From positions 681,155 through 745,154 of the forward strand of contig NW_004450585.1 of assembly GCF_000321225.1 (NCBI RefSeq): a stretch of DNA of 64,000 bases. The letters are read 5' to 3'. Each line of letters begins with the position of its first letter. Within the stretch, counting starts at the first letter, position 1. The translations under genes and the position numbers were made by a program. A model generated the notes under the pieces. The model was not told the origin of the DNA and ran no database searches. It saw nothing but the letters and a program-made list of their open reading frames with translations. This DNA is from Odobenus rosmarus divergens (taxonomy: Eukaryota > Chordata > Mammalia > Carnivora > Odobenidae). Positions 37,481 through 49,694 of this stretch are shown piece after piece.

Positions 37481-37907
37481 AGGGATGGACAGATTCTCCG
37501 GTAAAAGATCAAATTGCAAAGAGATCTCCAAAGTTTGAAGTTTGACATGATATACTGGGCAGAGGCAGACAGTAAATTACTCATAGAACAAACCACAGGT
37601 GACTGAAATATGGGGTAGTAATTTTTGTAGGCTCTAGTGGTTTTATGCAGTCCTCAGGCTCTCTCGATGGAGTTATAGCCCCGTAATTCAAATAGCTCCC
37701 ATATCCTTGACGCACACAGACCATGGGTCTGAATCCCAAATCCTGCTCATGGTTGGCACTGCGTTTTTCTCCACCCCTGCTGTCTTATGCTGCCCCACAA
37801 ATCCTTGTGTTGGAGCCTCTAGTGTGAGGAACATTCACCATTTCTTGGTTTTATACTGTTTTTATGTATTACAGTATATTTAACTTACGAATGAGACTAC
37901 ATCCATT

Positions 37908-38000
37908 AAAATCCCTCTGACCCTCCCCCCTCTCATGCTCTCTCTCTCTATCTCATTCTCTCTCTCAAATAAATAAATAAAATCTTTAAAAAAAATAAAA
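37908..38000 (+). mobile_element. CAN SINE, 5'-truncated (CT-rich body and tail)
   Basis: Only the last part is present, from CCCTCTGACCCTCCC through the CT-rich stretch to CAAATAAATAAATAAAATC and an A-run. The head is absent. It ends the 21-kb stretch without CAN SINEs. Confidence 0.88.
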
Positions 38001-38306
38001 TTGTGTATGGCTTTCTTTGGGAGCCTTGGAAGGTTATTCCTTTTAGCTATCAGTTTTTGCATCCTATAGAAAGCAGAGTGATGTTAGTGATACTTTCTTT
38101 GCTTGAGTGTTGGCATGTATGGATTTAGCCTGATCTCTGCACACAAAAATAGAGGGAGAAATTCCTGGTAGGTAGGAGATAAGACTTCTTTTTTTACTTT
38201 TTCCTCCTCCTACTTCAACTCTTCCCTGATATGAGGAATTTGAGCTCATGCTATTGTTGTGAGGTTTCTTTCCTATACAGTCTTATATATGCAACCAGTA
38301 CCTTAA

Positions 38307-38515
38307 CATTTATATATATATATATATTTATATATATATGATTTATTTATTTATTTGAGAGAGAGAAAGAGAGAGCACAAGCAGGGAGGAGGGAGAGGGA
38401 GAAGCAGACCCTCCACTGAGGAGGGAGCCTGATACGGGGTTTGATCCCAGGATGCTGGGATCATGACCTGACTCGAAGGCAGACGCTTAACTGACTGAGC
38501 CACCCAAGCGCCCCA
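38307..38515 (-). mobile_element. CAN SINE with (TA)n-rich tail
   Basis: The minus-strand copy has an intact head and body. Its tail region on the plus strand has become a (TA)n tract at 38310-38338. The target-site duplication is CAACCAGTACCTTAA (38292-38306) and CAACTAGTACTTTAA (38516-38530), 13 of 15 identical. Confidence 0.92.
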
Positions 38516-38992
38516 CAACTAGTACTTTAAAAGCAGACATGTCAGATATGATTATAAACAACTTATTATTATTGGTTTTTAAATTGCCCCTCCAAAGTCA
38601 GTCTCTGTAGGGCTAGTTTTCTCCCTAATATTGGATGAAATTTTAGGCAAGCCTCATTGTTTATCTGCTTACTTTCGGGTAGTGAAAAGTTGGGGATCTC
38701 TTTAGTCTCTCAAAACAGGTACAGTTCTGTTATGAATATGGGCAGTCGTGTAATAATCAAAATCCTGAATTGCAATCAACAGGGAAGTTGCTCCCTTGCT
38801 TTGCTTGAGTCTCCATCAGAAGGGCATGGGACCTTTATTTTATGTCTTCTGTCAACCTCTACCTCCTTACCCCTTCCCCACTTCATACACGCATTGGCTA
38901 GCTGTGACTTCTGACCGTTCTGGGGTTAGAGCAGAGGAAAGCATGTCTAACTTGACTGCCACCAAAATGGTTGTAGATATTTGTAGATTTTT

Positions 38993-39177
38993 AAAAAGAT
39001 CTTATTTCTTTATTTGAGAGAGAGAGAATGTGTGTGTATGTGAGAGAGAGAGCACAAGCAGGGGGAGTAGCAGAGGGAGAAGGAGAAGCAGGCCCCTCCA
39101 TGGCTCGATCCCAGGACCCTGGGATCATGACCTGAGCCAAAGGCAGACACTTAACCGACTGAGCCACCCAGGTGCCC
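38993..39177 (-). mobile_element. CAN SINE
   Basis: The minus-strand copy is complete at the head (GGGGCACCTGGGTGGCTCA) and has a small deletion in the body before CCATGGCTCGATCCCAG. The flanks TATTTGTAGATTTTT and TATATGTAGATGTTT are probable diverged target-site duplications. Confidence 0.9.
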
Positions 39178-40249
39178 CTATATGTAGATGTTTAAAGATG
39201 ACTCTGTGGGGGGCACCTTCACAGAACCTTTGGAGACCTCCCTAGTCCTAGGGATCTTTCATCTGGCAGTTCCCATGACACAGGCAAATGCATCTCCGTA
39301 GTTGATCCTTTATGACTCTGCCATTTCCCCTTGGTTGGAATTCTACCACCTTCCCACAAGTCCTCTTGGGCAAAGTGCCTTTAAGATGGTGCCATTATCT
39401 CTGTGTCTTTTAATGCTAAAAAATAGTCCTTGCCACTAAAGTGTTGAGCTCTCTACCAAACCCTGTTCACTAAGCTTGAGGTGATTGGAAACTACCCTCA
39501 CTCTTCTCCCACCTCTGCTAGACCTGCTTCAGTGTTTAGAGACCCTGCTGCAGAATGGGGTTCATTCGTTGGAACCTATTGTCCTGGGGACTCAGTAGAA
39601 GGTGAGAATACACTCCCAGTTTTACGTCCTGTAAAATGTAGCATATGCATGTGAAAGAGAACCAAATAATTTTTATGTGGGTTTGATAGTCCTAAGTCTC
39701 TGGAGAGCCAATGATGTCCTCACCTAAATGGACAGGACTTTGGTGTCTTTTCTCAGGCTAGATTTGGGAGGCTCTTACCACAGTGGCTCTGCTCCAAGCA
39801 ACTGCACCTTTCCTGTTCCTTCTCATGGGCTTCTATTTCTTCCTTTATCATTGCAAAATAAGAGAATGAAATATTTTGTTAGTCCAGTGAACTGATTGGT
39901 CTTGCCCTCAGATCTTGAGGTACTCTGAAGCTATCCCCTTGGCGTGTAGGAATATTTCCAAATATCCTTTTCTTTTAGTAACCTAGAATGCAACTAACAT
40001 CCACATATAAAAATCAATCATATAATCAATCAGTCAATGGATAATCATGGCTCACCTTGTGCTCTGTTCTGTCCTAGTGATTTGGAGGGGCTAAATAAGG
40101 TCATTTTTTTATATGGGAATATAAACTATGTAGATGTGAAAAGATATCTGGCAAGTGGGTAAGGTGACTGTCAGTGGGCTTGGCTTGGAGATTGACTAGT
40201 AGGAGGCCTTGACCTTATGGAAAGCTAGTGGAATTTGATGGGACAGGTT
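39178..40249. other. Intergenic stretch without recognised features
   Basis: Nothing that I can support between two CAN SINEs. Confidence 0.5.
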
Positions 40250-40455
40250 AGTGGTTTTGTTTTGTTTTGTTTTTGTTTTTGTTCTTTTTAGAGGGAGAGA
40301 GGAGGGAGATGGGCAGAAGGAGAGAGAGAATCTTAAGCAAGCTCCACGCCCAGCACGGAGGCTGACATGGGACTCGATCTCATGACCCTGAGATCATGAC
40401 CTGAGCTGAAATCAAGAGTCAGACGCTTAACCGATGGAGCCACCCGGGTGCCCAG
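40250..40455 (-). mobile_element. CAN SINE with (TTTTG)n tail
   Basis: The minus-strand copy has its tail converted to a (TTTTG)n-like tract at 40253-40282 on the plus strand. The head reads GGGCACCCGGGTGGCTCC on the minus strand. Confidence 0.9.
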
Positions 40456-41149
40456 GGAAAGATTAGTTATTAAAATTTCTCATCTAAAGCCAAAAATGAA
40501 GGGTAAATTGTTCATAAAGGTTTATTCCTGAATTGTGATTCAGGGAAGTTATAATGATTTATGTTTTGATTCTGCCTATGTATAAGATTTGGGTTAATCT
40601 AAGGCTTATAAAAATAGTAGAAATCTATGCTTTGAAAGTGTGGCTACTCTGTGGGTGCTATAGTTGTGCCCCCCGACTGCTGAATGCAGTGGAGGGGCCC
40701 TGTTGTAAGTGGCAAGTGAGTTTGTAACTAGGTCTGTGCAAGACACTAGAAGAGCAGGGCAGAGGCCAGAAGGAGGAGTTTGGACTTGTGCGGGATGCAC
40801 TGAGGACTTTCAGGTGGAAGACCAGCAAGATGATAAAGAAGGATGAATCCTGCAGCAGTGGGCAGAGCAGAAGGGAAGAGCAGAGTGTCTTCTAAATTTG
40901 TTCCTTCCTTTCTATTCACATTGTTGCTCTCACCTTGGATCCTTATTGCTTCTTGTCAGAACTTCTTGCTTGGATGATTCCTCACCCTCTACAGAGTAGT
41001 CTCAACTCTTTAACCTACTTGTCAAGGGCTTCTGATACCCGGTTCCTAAATTCTTATCTTCCTGCTCGCCTCTGTGAAGCTTGTTTATGTAAACTCTGTT
41101 CTTCACCCAGAAAGTTGAGTTATTCAAAATGGTGTCTACCCTAGGCTAC

Positions 41150-41420
41150 CTTCATGTCTTAGTTCATAGAGTTTCCGTCCTGATGGCTTATCCATTCCCA
41201 TTCCGTGCATATTAAATTCATCCTTCTTCAGGAAATCTTCCTGCTCTGAGAAATGGTCCCTTCTTATTTTCTGAAGTACTCCTCTGTTCATTGAGCACCT
41301 AGCATGTGCCTACATGCTTTCCTATTCATCTCTTGTTGTATATCACATCCCACATTCTAGATTATAAACTTCCAGAAATAACACCTGAGTTTCTATATTT
41401 TTTAAAATTTCCTCTGAGGC
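41150..41420 (+). mobile_element. L2 3' fragment
   Basis: TTCAGGAAATCTTCCTGCTC, TTCTTATTTTCTGAAGTACTC and TTCTAGATTATAAACTTCC fit sense L2; diverged. Confidence 0.6.
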
Positions 41421-43480
41421 TTCAGTATATGTATGTTGTCCAACGTAAAGACAACGGAAGTAGAAGGAATGAGACAGATGCATGAATGATTTTGGAGGAA
41501 GAATTCACAGAACTTTGTGATTACTGACTTATCGAGATGCTTCTTGGGGACTTATTTTTATTTGTATGCTGTTTAAACTCTTGAGATAATGGGTTCCATA
41601 TACATCCATACTCCTGTGCAAAGAAATTCTTCCTTTTGTTTGTCCTAAATTGCCCTTTATACTGATGATCCTATTTAAAGCATAAGGTCTATATGCCTTT
41701 TAAAGGTTAGGGCACTGTTTAGCCAGACGCCCAAATATTTATATACTGAGACCTACACGAGTGTTGTCTGATTAATACCTGTCTTCTTGGGAAAGCTGTG
41801 AATAATGTCAACATGAACTACATTATTCCTGCTAAAAATTCATCCATTTAGTTTAACTTGCATGTAATGACACCTGAAAGTCAGGAGCTGTTTGCTGAGC
41901 GCTGTTGCAATCCTGTTGTAGCTCATTCATAACGAATGGCAATGAAGAACCTTCAGCATACCAAATGGGAACATCAGCATAAATGGGAAATTTAGGGGCT
42001 CCTGGAAACCTATAATAAGTGATGAATATAAAAGGAAAATGCAATGGGTCTCAGAGAAATCCTTGTTTGGAAAAAAAGAGACGCCTTTAGTAATAAAATT
42101 GAATTGCAAGTTAAAACTATGGTATTAACCACATGTTCTACGTTAATGACAGCTGAAATTTATCAAAATAGCTGAACAATAAAGAAGGTGGAGATGGAGC
42201 TATTGAATAGGCTTGGAGGGGCTGGGGAGGGGCAGAACCCCTCCATTTTCTTTCCATCTTTCTCTTTCTTCCTTTTGATTCCTTCTCTTTTCTCCAGTTA
42301 CAACATCAGCCTCTCTTTCCGCTAAAGGCAGCCAGCCTCCTTTCTCTCTCCCTCCTCTTTCCTACTCTGTGAGCCGACCCTCCCTCCTCTGCCATTCTGT
42401 TCCCTCTCTGTTGTGAGTCATAGTGTTTTGCAATTTGAGGGACCTTGAGACCATCTAATTTAGTCTCCTTCTTACAGATGAGGCTGAAAAGCCCAAGAGG
42501 AATTAACGTACTCTCTCGAATCACCCAGACAGTGAGTGAGAGGATCTGCCCAGGAAGTACCACTTCTTCGTCTTGAAAGGCACTGGGATGTCCTCTGTGC
42601 CACTCATCCATCCGACATGGAAGCACTTTCTAAAATACCCGGAAACAGTTAGCTTGTTTGAGTATATTTCTAGGGAGGGTAGTCTACTTCTTGGTTAGGT
42701 GCTTATTATATTGTTGGAAAATTGTGATAGCAAGCTATTTTTTAGGTTAAATTCTGCCTCCCTCCAATTTTCTTCCACCGTTCCTACTTCCATCTGCTGA
42801 GTTTCATTGAAGGTTTTCTTTCATGTACTTGTTCTTTAAATATGTGATGAAGCAACTGGACTCTCTTAAGCCTTTTCTTCTGTAAACCAAACGTCCCTGA
42901 TTCTGTTAATGGTTCCTCATGTCACATGGTTTACCCACCTCTCTTTGAGCCCTCCCCTTGGTGATCTCTAAACAGTGTCATCCTTATAGAATGACAACAG
43001 ATGTACACACCATACTTCAAATAATATTCAATCCACACAAGCTGCAGTGTCATTATTACCTATCAAGATCTGGAAATTTGATCAGTTTATTAGTGCTCAT
43101 CATTTTAGCTTATCGGGAGATTAGACTCAGCTGAAGCCCTTACGTCTCCTCCATTTACACTGCCAAAAAGCCACATTTTTCCAGCTCCTCGTATTTGATT
43201 ATGTAGATGATTATAACATTATGTCTTAATTGCTATTCCCATAAAATCTGATCATTTTGGTTTTGTACCATTTTCCCCAGCAACCTGGGTTCTTTCTGGG
43301 TTGGTAGTTTTTGTCCCCATTCTTGCATTTTACAGTGCATCAGCAGCTTCCTCCTGGTGAGCAGCCAACTTCGATCAAGGTGTAAATTTATTTTAACTAC
43401 AACTAAGTGCCCATACTGTCACAGTGATATCTGCTAGATAGGATGTTGTGACAGAGTCACTTGCTATGGAGTGGAATGGA
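41421..43480. other. Intergenic stretch, mostly unassigned
   Basis: The segment 42420-42610 (GACCATCTAATTTAGTCTCC, TTACAGATGAGGCTGAAAAG) looks like an old interspersed repeat, family not assigned. The rest shows nothing I recognise. Confidence 0.45.
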
Positions 43481-43550
43481 GTACTCCTTTGCTTGTATCA
43501 GTTAAGGTTCATTTGATTACAAGCAATAGAAATCAATTAGAAAGACACTT

Positions 43551-43735
43551 GGGGCCCCTGGGTGGCTCAGTCAGTTGAGCATCCATCTCTTGGTTTCAGC
43601 TCAGGTCATGATCTTAGGGTCGCGAGATCGAGCCCCACATTGGGCTCCACACTCAGCAGGGAGTCTGCTTGAGATTCTCTTTCTCTCTCTCTCCCTCTTC
43701 CCCTCTCCCCTCCTCTAAAAAAATAAATAAATCTT
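43551..43735 (+). mobile_element. CAN SINE
   Basis: The plus-strand copy starts GGGGCCCCTGGGTGGCTCAG and ends in the CT-rich stretch and AAAAAAATAAATAAATC. GAAAGACACTT before it and GAAAACTCTT after it are probable diverged target-site duplications. Confidence 0.9.
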
Positions 43736-44389
43736 CAGGAAAACTCTTACGTCTCACAGAGCTAGAGGAAGAATGGGATGAGCAAATCTCAGACTGCGCA
43801 ATTCTACGGGTTTACTCGTATGTCTTCTAGAGACTGGGGACTCCTAGTGTCTGGGTTTTTTCATTCTACCTTTCAAGATTCTTGGTGAAAAAAATCTGAT
43901 TGATCCCATTTGGGTGCCACTGAGGTCCCTGGCGCTGTCTTGCTTCCTGCTATTCCCAGTCTTGCTTGTCTCACTTTGCTCTGAATCATGTGGTCAGAGG
44001 TACAAAGTTTTGTTACATGTGCACAGAGCCATGGGACTCCACTCCTGGGCCCCTGACTTCCATATCCCTTTCCATATCCCTGATAATTCTGGTGTTTGCA
44101 AGTGAATCACAAACAAAGCCAGTCTGGGAACTCTGCCCTAGATAGATTGCTGGCAGGTGATGACTCTCAACATGGCTCTGAGAATCTGGTGGCTCTGGGG
44201 CTGTGGATGAGGCAGTAGTCCTTGGAGTTATCCATCTTGGTATGGATGTGTTCAGAAGAGCAGAAATTTAGATTTTGTTTTCAAAAGCTTCATAATGAAG
44301 ACTGGAAGGTTCTGACCCCCCTATTTCACTGCCCTGTGTTGTCCACCATTTCCCCACTGGCTCCCTTCTTAGACACAGGTCCTGGAAGG

Positions 44390-44560
44390 ACTCAGAATTC
44401 TCAGAGATCATCAGGCCAAAATCTGCATTTGAAACATGAGAAAACTGAGCAGTCAGGTGCCTTGTCTAGGATCACACAGGTAGTGCGGGCTTCTCCTGAG
44501 GTTCTGACCCAGGTTTCTTGTTCCCCGGTTCGATCCTCATTCTTCCAGATCACCCTGGCC
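44390..44560 (-). mobile_element. MIR-like fragment
   Basis: CATGAGAAAACTGAGCAG, GGATCACACAGGTAGTGC and CTGACCCAGGTTTCTTG fit the reverse of MIR with high divergence. Confidence 0.5.
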
Positions 44561-44819
44561 CTGAAGACAGAGAAGGTGTTTTTTGAGAACTATATTTCAA
44601 ACTAAGGTGGGATCAAAGTTCACATTTATTGTTAAAATAATTATTTTATAAAACTTTTAAAGATAAAATTATCAGTAGATAAGAAAATATTTTATAGTTA
44701 TAGTATATATCAGTAAAATATACTATTAAGAACAATTAACAAGTGAAAAATATTTTATAAAAATAATAAACAGTTATGGAATTAGTCACACAAGGCCAAT
44801 TAACTGTGTAGTTGTGGGG

Positions 44820-45370
44820 AGGAGGAAAGTGGATCATGGGAAACTGCAGGGAGGAGCCGATACTGAACCTGAGTCTTAAAGGGTGAGTAGTAATTCACTA
44901 GGGAGTGCAGGTGGAAAGTACAGGGGAGATGTCCCAGGGAGATTAGCATAAGTGGTGGGTTAGGGGGCCATGTTAGTGGGGCAGTTGGGAGAGAGAGGCC
45001 AGAGAGGAGAGTAAGAAGGCAGATAGGACCAGGGTGTTAAGAGCCTTGTTTGCTTTGAAAGGTTTTAGCCACCCTGTAGAAAAATGCCATTCAAGAGCAC
45101 TTTCTGTGATCTTGGACATGTTTGATATTTGCGCTGTCCAATATGGTAGCCATAGGTAGCTACTGAGCACTTGAAATGCGACTAGTGCAATGGAAGCTCT
45201 TTAATTTTAATGAATTACAGTGTAAATTTAAATAGACATGCACAGCTAGTGGCTACCATGTTGGACAGCTTTAGAGCTTTAGAACACTGTGGGGCCATGA
45301 GAGGTTCTAGATAGGTGAGTGATGCAATTAGATATATGTTTTCTGATTCCTCAAACGGAGGAGTTGTTAA
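44820..45370 (-). mobile_element. L2 fragment split by a MITE
   Basis: CCTGAGTCTTAAAGGGTGAG, GTGTTAAGAGCCTTGTTTGC and, after the MITE, ATAGGTGAGTGATGCAATTA fit antisense L2. The MITE at 45131-45270 separates the parts. Confidence 0.65.
45131..45270. mobile_element. Short DNA transposon (MITE-like) with 20-bp terminal inverted repeats
   Basis: GCTGTCCAATATGGTAGCCA at 45133-45152 is the inverted complement of TGGCTACCATGTTGGACAGC at 45250-45269 with one mismatch. The inside reads GAGCACTTGAAATGCGACTAG, a known mammalian element with ends near CAGTGCTGTCCAAT. I do not assign a family name. It interrupts an L2 fragment. Confidence 0.85.
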
Positions 45371-47194
45371 TATGAAGCTGTATTTATGCAATTCTAGGAC
45401 AGTCAACCAAATACAAAAAAAATAAATTTCATTGCTTTCTGCATGGACTAGCTGTAGAATGAAAACAATGGTGATTTGGGGATGGAGCATGCTCATAAAA
45501 CAGACTTTTCTAATGTGCATACCCCTGCGACCAGAAGGATTGTTCCAGTCCTAGTGTCAGGAGCCACTGCATTGTGACATATCAATAAAAAGATAGTAGT
45601 AAATAAAGTACTGTTTTATTAAGACTCCCCTCTTTCCTTAGATTGCTAGAATATGCTGTTGCATTTCTGTAAGATTTCTGAAATTTCATGTATATATTAA
45701 GAATGTAATAATTAAAAAAATCCATTCTGGTTCATTTATCTGTCACTAGTTAAGTTGCAAATTACGTGGTGGCTAACAGGGAAATCTTTAATCTTTCATT
45801 AGCATGGGGTAGTCTCCAGAGAGACTGTGACTTCAGCACACATTTTGGATATATTCCAAACCAGGGAGGATATCTTTCAACATTCCTAAAAACAAAAACA
45901 AAATCCTTTTCGCTCCTGAAGGGCTAAAGTCTGGTTTGGCCCACTAGGGATGAGCCTCGGGCTGCAGTGGTGGGGGGGGCATAACATCTGGTTCCTGCCC
46001 AGGCTACTCCGTGTGAGTTCACCTCCCCTCCAGCTCCCTGGAGCCTGGTTTGGTTGACGTGGTTCAGGATTCGATGACAAGCCTAAGCCCCGGATCTCAG
46101 CTACTCTAGAGAAGATGTAACTCTCAGAATTGGTTCCGGAATACCTCATCCTGCTATCTGTGCCCACCCCCCAACCCCCTTTAACTGATCCAGGGTTAGA
46201 CCAAGAGCCTGGATCCAGATTTGCACCATAGGAAAATGATAACCATGACAAGTCAGACCTCTTATTGTTTCTCCTCCTTCCCCTTCCAAGGCTAAGGATA
46301 GACCCAGACTTCCTTTGAGTACCCCGGGCAGTGGCCAGAACTAGACCGATTTCCTGGCACACAGGATGGTTGGGACCAGGCAGACGTGCAGTTTTTCCAG
46401 GTCCTTTGCAGAGATGAGCAGGGCTTCTGGACATCATGTGTATCCCCCACCCTCCGCCCCCCTTTTACATGTCTCTGCATCTTGCAAAGCAGAGGGGAAG
46501 GATACCGAGTCACCCACAAGAGGGCAGCAAATGATTTCCATTCTAGTTTGGTTTCTCTTCCGCAGAGCTTCTGTGTAGTCAAGAAATAAAAATCTGATGC
46601 TGATGGGCGGAATGGGGCCCAGGTTTCATTTCCCTGCGCAGCTTTTGCACATTTCTCGTGGACCCTTGTTAGTACAGCTTATCGCTGGAGCATGGCAAGT
46701 CCCGGCTGGTGGTGTCCTGGCCCAGGCAGGCAGGATGGGGAGGCCCGTGGGGACCAGGCCTTCCTCCTCCGCTCTGTTTTCTGATTTATTCCTGAGGAAA
46801 GGATCATCACAGACCTGCATTCAGGATTTATTTTCTTGTTTCAACCTCCTTGTTCTGAAAGATTGCTCAGATTGTGCCTTTGCCCAAATTATCAGATGCT
46901 GCTTGGTTGCCAGTTTGCACACATTGGAGACCGAACAGGTAGAGATGTGTCCTGGGCAGAGGACTTTCCCTCATTGGTCGTCATGAGGCATGCTGCCCTG
47001 TTGGTGAATGGAGAGTGTTTACTCCTGTGTGCCCACAGTGTGAGGTTCAGATAGGCTTAGGCTCAGTTGTGAGATGGCCCTCACCTGGCATCCTTTGATT
47101 ACCTCCTTCTCTCTGCCCTTCTTTCCCACAACAGGGGCTTTCTGTGGTCTCCAAATCCGAACCAACAAATATTTATTAAGCAGCCCTCGGCGAT
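45371..47194. other. Intergenic stretch with long but unsupported open frame
   Basis: The only supported site is the CTCF-like motif at 46514. A 183-codon minus-strand open frame at 45886-46437 lies in GC-richer DNA and has no recognisable domain. Confidence 0.5.
46514..46527 (+). promoter_or_regulatory. Candidate CTCF motif
   Basis: CCACAAGAGGGCAG fits the CTCF core at 13 of 14 positions, including the full AGAGGGCAG core. It lies in intergenic DNA downstream of FAXC. Binding is not shown. Confidence 0.5.
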
Positions 47195-47435
47195 GCTCAA
47201 ATGACACTAATAACAAAAACTGATTTATTAAATGTGTGTGCTCAGCTGTTATCATGATATTTAATGAATCTCCTGAACAACCCTATGAAGTAGGTATTCC
47301 TCCCAATTTCTAGATGAAGAGATCGAGGCTGTGAGAAGTTAAGCAGTTTGTCACTTAGCCAGTCAGAGGAGGAGCAGGGATTTGAACCCACGTGTGGCTG
47401 ACTCCAGGACCCTAACTGTGGTGCTCCATTCATCT
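47195..47435 (-). mobile_element. MIR
   Basis: CAACCCTATGAAGTAGGTATT, GATGAAGAGATCGAGGCTG, GCAGGGATTTGAACCCACG and CTGACTCCAGGACCCTAAC give a clear reverse MIR. Confidence 0.92.
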
Positions 47436-47572
47436 TCTTCCTAGAAAGGTCTTTCGTCTCAAAGACCTTGTAATTTAATGCAGTGGTTTTCCATTTGGGT
47501 GCACATCAGAATCACCTAGAGAGCTTTTAAAAAAAACCCCAATGCCAGGGTCTTATCCCAGGCCAGTGGAAG

Positions 47573-47596
47573 TTTGTGTGTGTGTGTGTGTGTGTG
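47573..47596. repeat. (TG)n microsatellite
   Basis: About 11 TG units are followed by a G-run, inside a MER5-like copy. Confidence 0.93.
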
Positions 47597-47644
47597 GGGG
47601 GGGTGATGTCATAGACACTGGCATTTTAAAAAAACTTCCCAAGG

Positions 47645-47863
47645 GGTGCCTGGGTGGCTCAGTCGGTTAGGCATCCAATTCTTGGTTTGGGCTCAGGTCA
47701 TGATCTCAGGGTTGTGAGATTGATGGAGCCCTGCATTGGGCTCGGTACTCAGCATGGAATCTGCTTGAGATTCTGTCTCTCCTGCTCCCTCTGCCCCTCC
47801 CACCAACTTAGGCTCTTCTCTCTCTCTCTCAAATAAATAAATAAAATCTTTTTAAAAAAAAGG
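47645..47863 (+). mobile_element. CAN SINE, first of a tandem pair inside a MER5-like element
   Basis: The plus-strand copy begins GGGTGCCTGGGTGGCTCAG and ends with CAAATAAATAAATAAAATC and an A-run, which is directly followed by a second CAN SINE. Both lie inside the MER5-like element at 47478-48115. Confidence 0.92.
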
Positions 47864-48065
47864 GGGGCGCCTGCGTGGCTCAGTTGGTTAAGCGACTGCC
47901 TTCGGCTCAGATCATGATCCTGGAGTCCCGGGATTGAGTCCCACATCGGGCTCTCTGCTCGGCAGGGAGTCTAGTCTGCTTCTCCCTCTGAACCTCTTCC
48001 CTCTCGTGCTCTCTATCTCATTCTCTCTCTCTTGAATAAATAAATAAAATCTTTAAAAAAAAAAA
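47864..48065 (+). mobile_element. CAN SINE, second of the tandem pair
   Basis: It begins GGGCGCCTGCGTGGCTCAG and carries the ACTGCCTTCGGCTCAG head type, a younger subfamily than its upstream neighbour. It is inserted into the A-tail of the first copy, so the tail served as its target. Confidence 0.93.
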
Positions 48066-48284
48066 GCTCCCCAGGTGATTCCTCTGTGCAAGCAGAGTTG
48101 AGGAGTCCTGCCCTTGTGGAGGAGACGGGGTGGGCAATGTGAAGTCTGGGCAGCAAAATGAAGAGGCGTAGACTTGTTTTGGTTGGGATCACCTGTCCGT
48201 GCTGCTCACCCCTCTCTAGCAGACAGTTGACTGTTCTGTCGAGGTGGGTACTTAACTGCAAAAAAAGCTCCCATTTGGTAACAG

Positions 48285-48680
48285 TTACCATAACTAACAT
48301 TTCCCCCAGCACTTGCCCCCTGCAAGGCAATTTTACATTTTGATCAATATTAGTTACTTTAATCCTCTCGACAACCTAACGCAGTAGGTCCTACCTCTTC
48401 ATCACGTCTAAGATGCCACGAGTTCTAAATGCACCATCATTTTATGTACACTAAGAAAGAAAAAACACTACCTACTAATTGTGAATCACTGTAAGCGATG
48501 ATTTTTTTTTTCAGAGATGTTAAAATGTGAGAAAACATGCATAGTAAAATGAATGAAACATGGTGGTGGCGTCTCACTTAGTAGATGAAGAAGCAGAGGC
48601 GAAGAAGGCGGAGTAACGCCTCCAGGATCGCCCAGCTGGGCAGGCATGTGAGCATTTACCAGGCCGTCAATATTCTGCCT
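48285..48680 (-). mobile_element. MIR, split or internally expanded
   Basis: CATAACTAACATTTCCCCC, TTAATCCTCTCGACAACC and TAACGCAGTAGGTCCTACC form the left part; AGATGAAGAAGCAGAGGCG and GATCGCCCAGCTGGGCAGG the right part. About 170 bp of unrelated sequence lie between. Confidence 0.7.
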
Positions 48681-49694
48681 CCACATAATTTGTAATGGCA
48701 ACATTAAGTTTCATATAAATATGCCCTAATTACTTTAATTACTCCCCTAATTTTAGTTGATTATATCTTGATGTAGGTTTTTCTATGTGTCTTTTCCCAG
48801 GGCATTGCCAACCATACATTAGGTGCTGACTATTTTGCAGCCAATAATTCAGTTAAACCATCCCCACTGATTCTTCATGTGACTCATGTGAGATCGATGC
48901 TGGGACATCCCAGGCCTCTTGTAGAGCTTTCTCTTTCACCACTTGCTCTCTTCTCTTCTGTGGATGGTGGGATGCCGCTGGGCCGCACATGGCTGGTTTC
49001 TTTAGCCAGCATCTCGGGTCTGTCAGCCTCGGATTGTCCTCTGCTCTGCACTCACCCCACTGCTCTCTGAGACCTCGTGACCAGTGGTTGTATAGTGAGT
49101 CAGGTCTTAGGAGCATTGCTTCCCATCAGCATCGGGAAAGTGAGTGGATGATGATGACCTGAGGGGTGAGCACGCTTGGTCAGGAAAAAGTTGCTGGGGC
49201 TTTTTGATTCTGGGAGATCCAACCCTTTTCCCTGCAGACATCTGTAGACATTCCTCACACATGAGCCCTGATAAGAGATTGGCATTTCTACAAGAAGCCT
49301 GGCCAGTTCTTAGCAGAGCCTTTCTTTCTCTTCAGCAAGGTGATGTGGTTGGGAGGTTAGACCTTAAGGAAAACGATGAAGTTTATAGTTTTTTGGGGAA
49401 GGTGGTAGGTTATCTCTGCTGCTTGAGAGTTTAGTTGGTCATACCTGAAAACAGTCATCACCTCACTTTGAAGAAAGTATAGCTGGACCCTGACTTCCTT
49501 GCCTTTATCAATCCTCCTCTTTTAGGTGGATATTCATGTTTTTTCCAAATGCAGTGGGACCACAGCTGAAACATCAGTTAGCCACTGGTTGGTCACAGGG
49601 CCGTGTTGCTTATTTTCTGTCACATGAGGCAGATTTCTAACAGATAGGGCTAGCATCTTGGGATTCCAAGACCCTTCCTGATTTACTAGAAGTA

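Larger units (their letters stand above)
47478..48115 (-). mobile_element. MER5-like DNA transposon copy split by two CAN SINEs
   Basis: The left part (GCAGTGGTTTTCCATTTGGG, ATCAGAATCACCTAGAGAGC) and the right part (CTCCCCAGGTGATTCCTCTG) belong to one MER5-like element. A GT microsatellite and two CAN SINEs at 47645-48065 interrupt it. Confidence 0.8.

Noticed and set aside
42420..42610. MIR- or MER-like segment
   Set aside because: It has the ACAGATGAGG phrase common to several old repeats, but I could not place it in a family.
45886..46437. 183-codon open frame on the minus strand, the longest in the window
   Set aside because: The predicted protein has no recognisable domain, the sequence is low in complexity, and there is no splice or promoter context. 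A frame of this length can arise by chance in 64 kb read in six frames.
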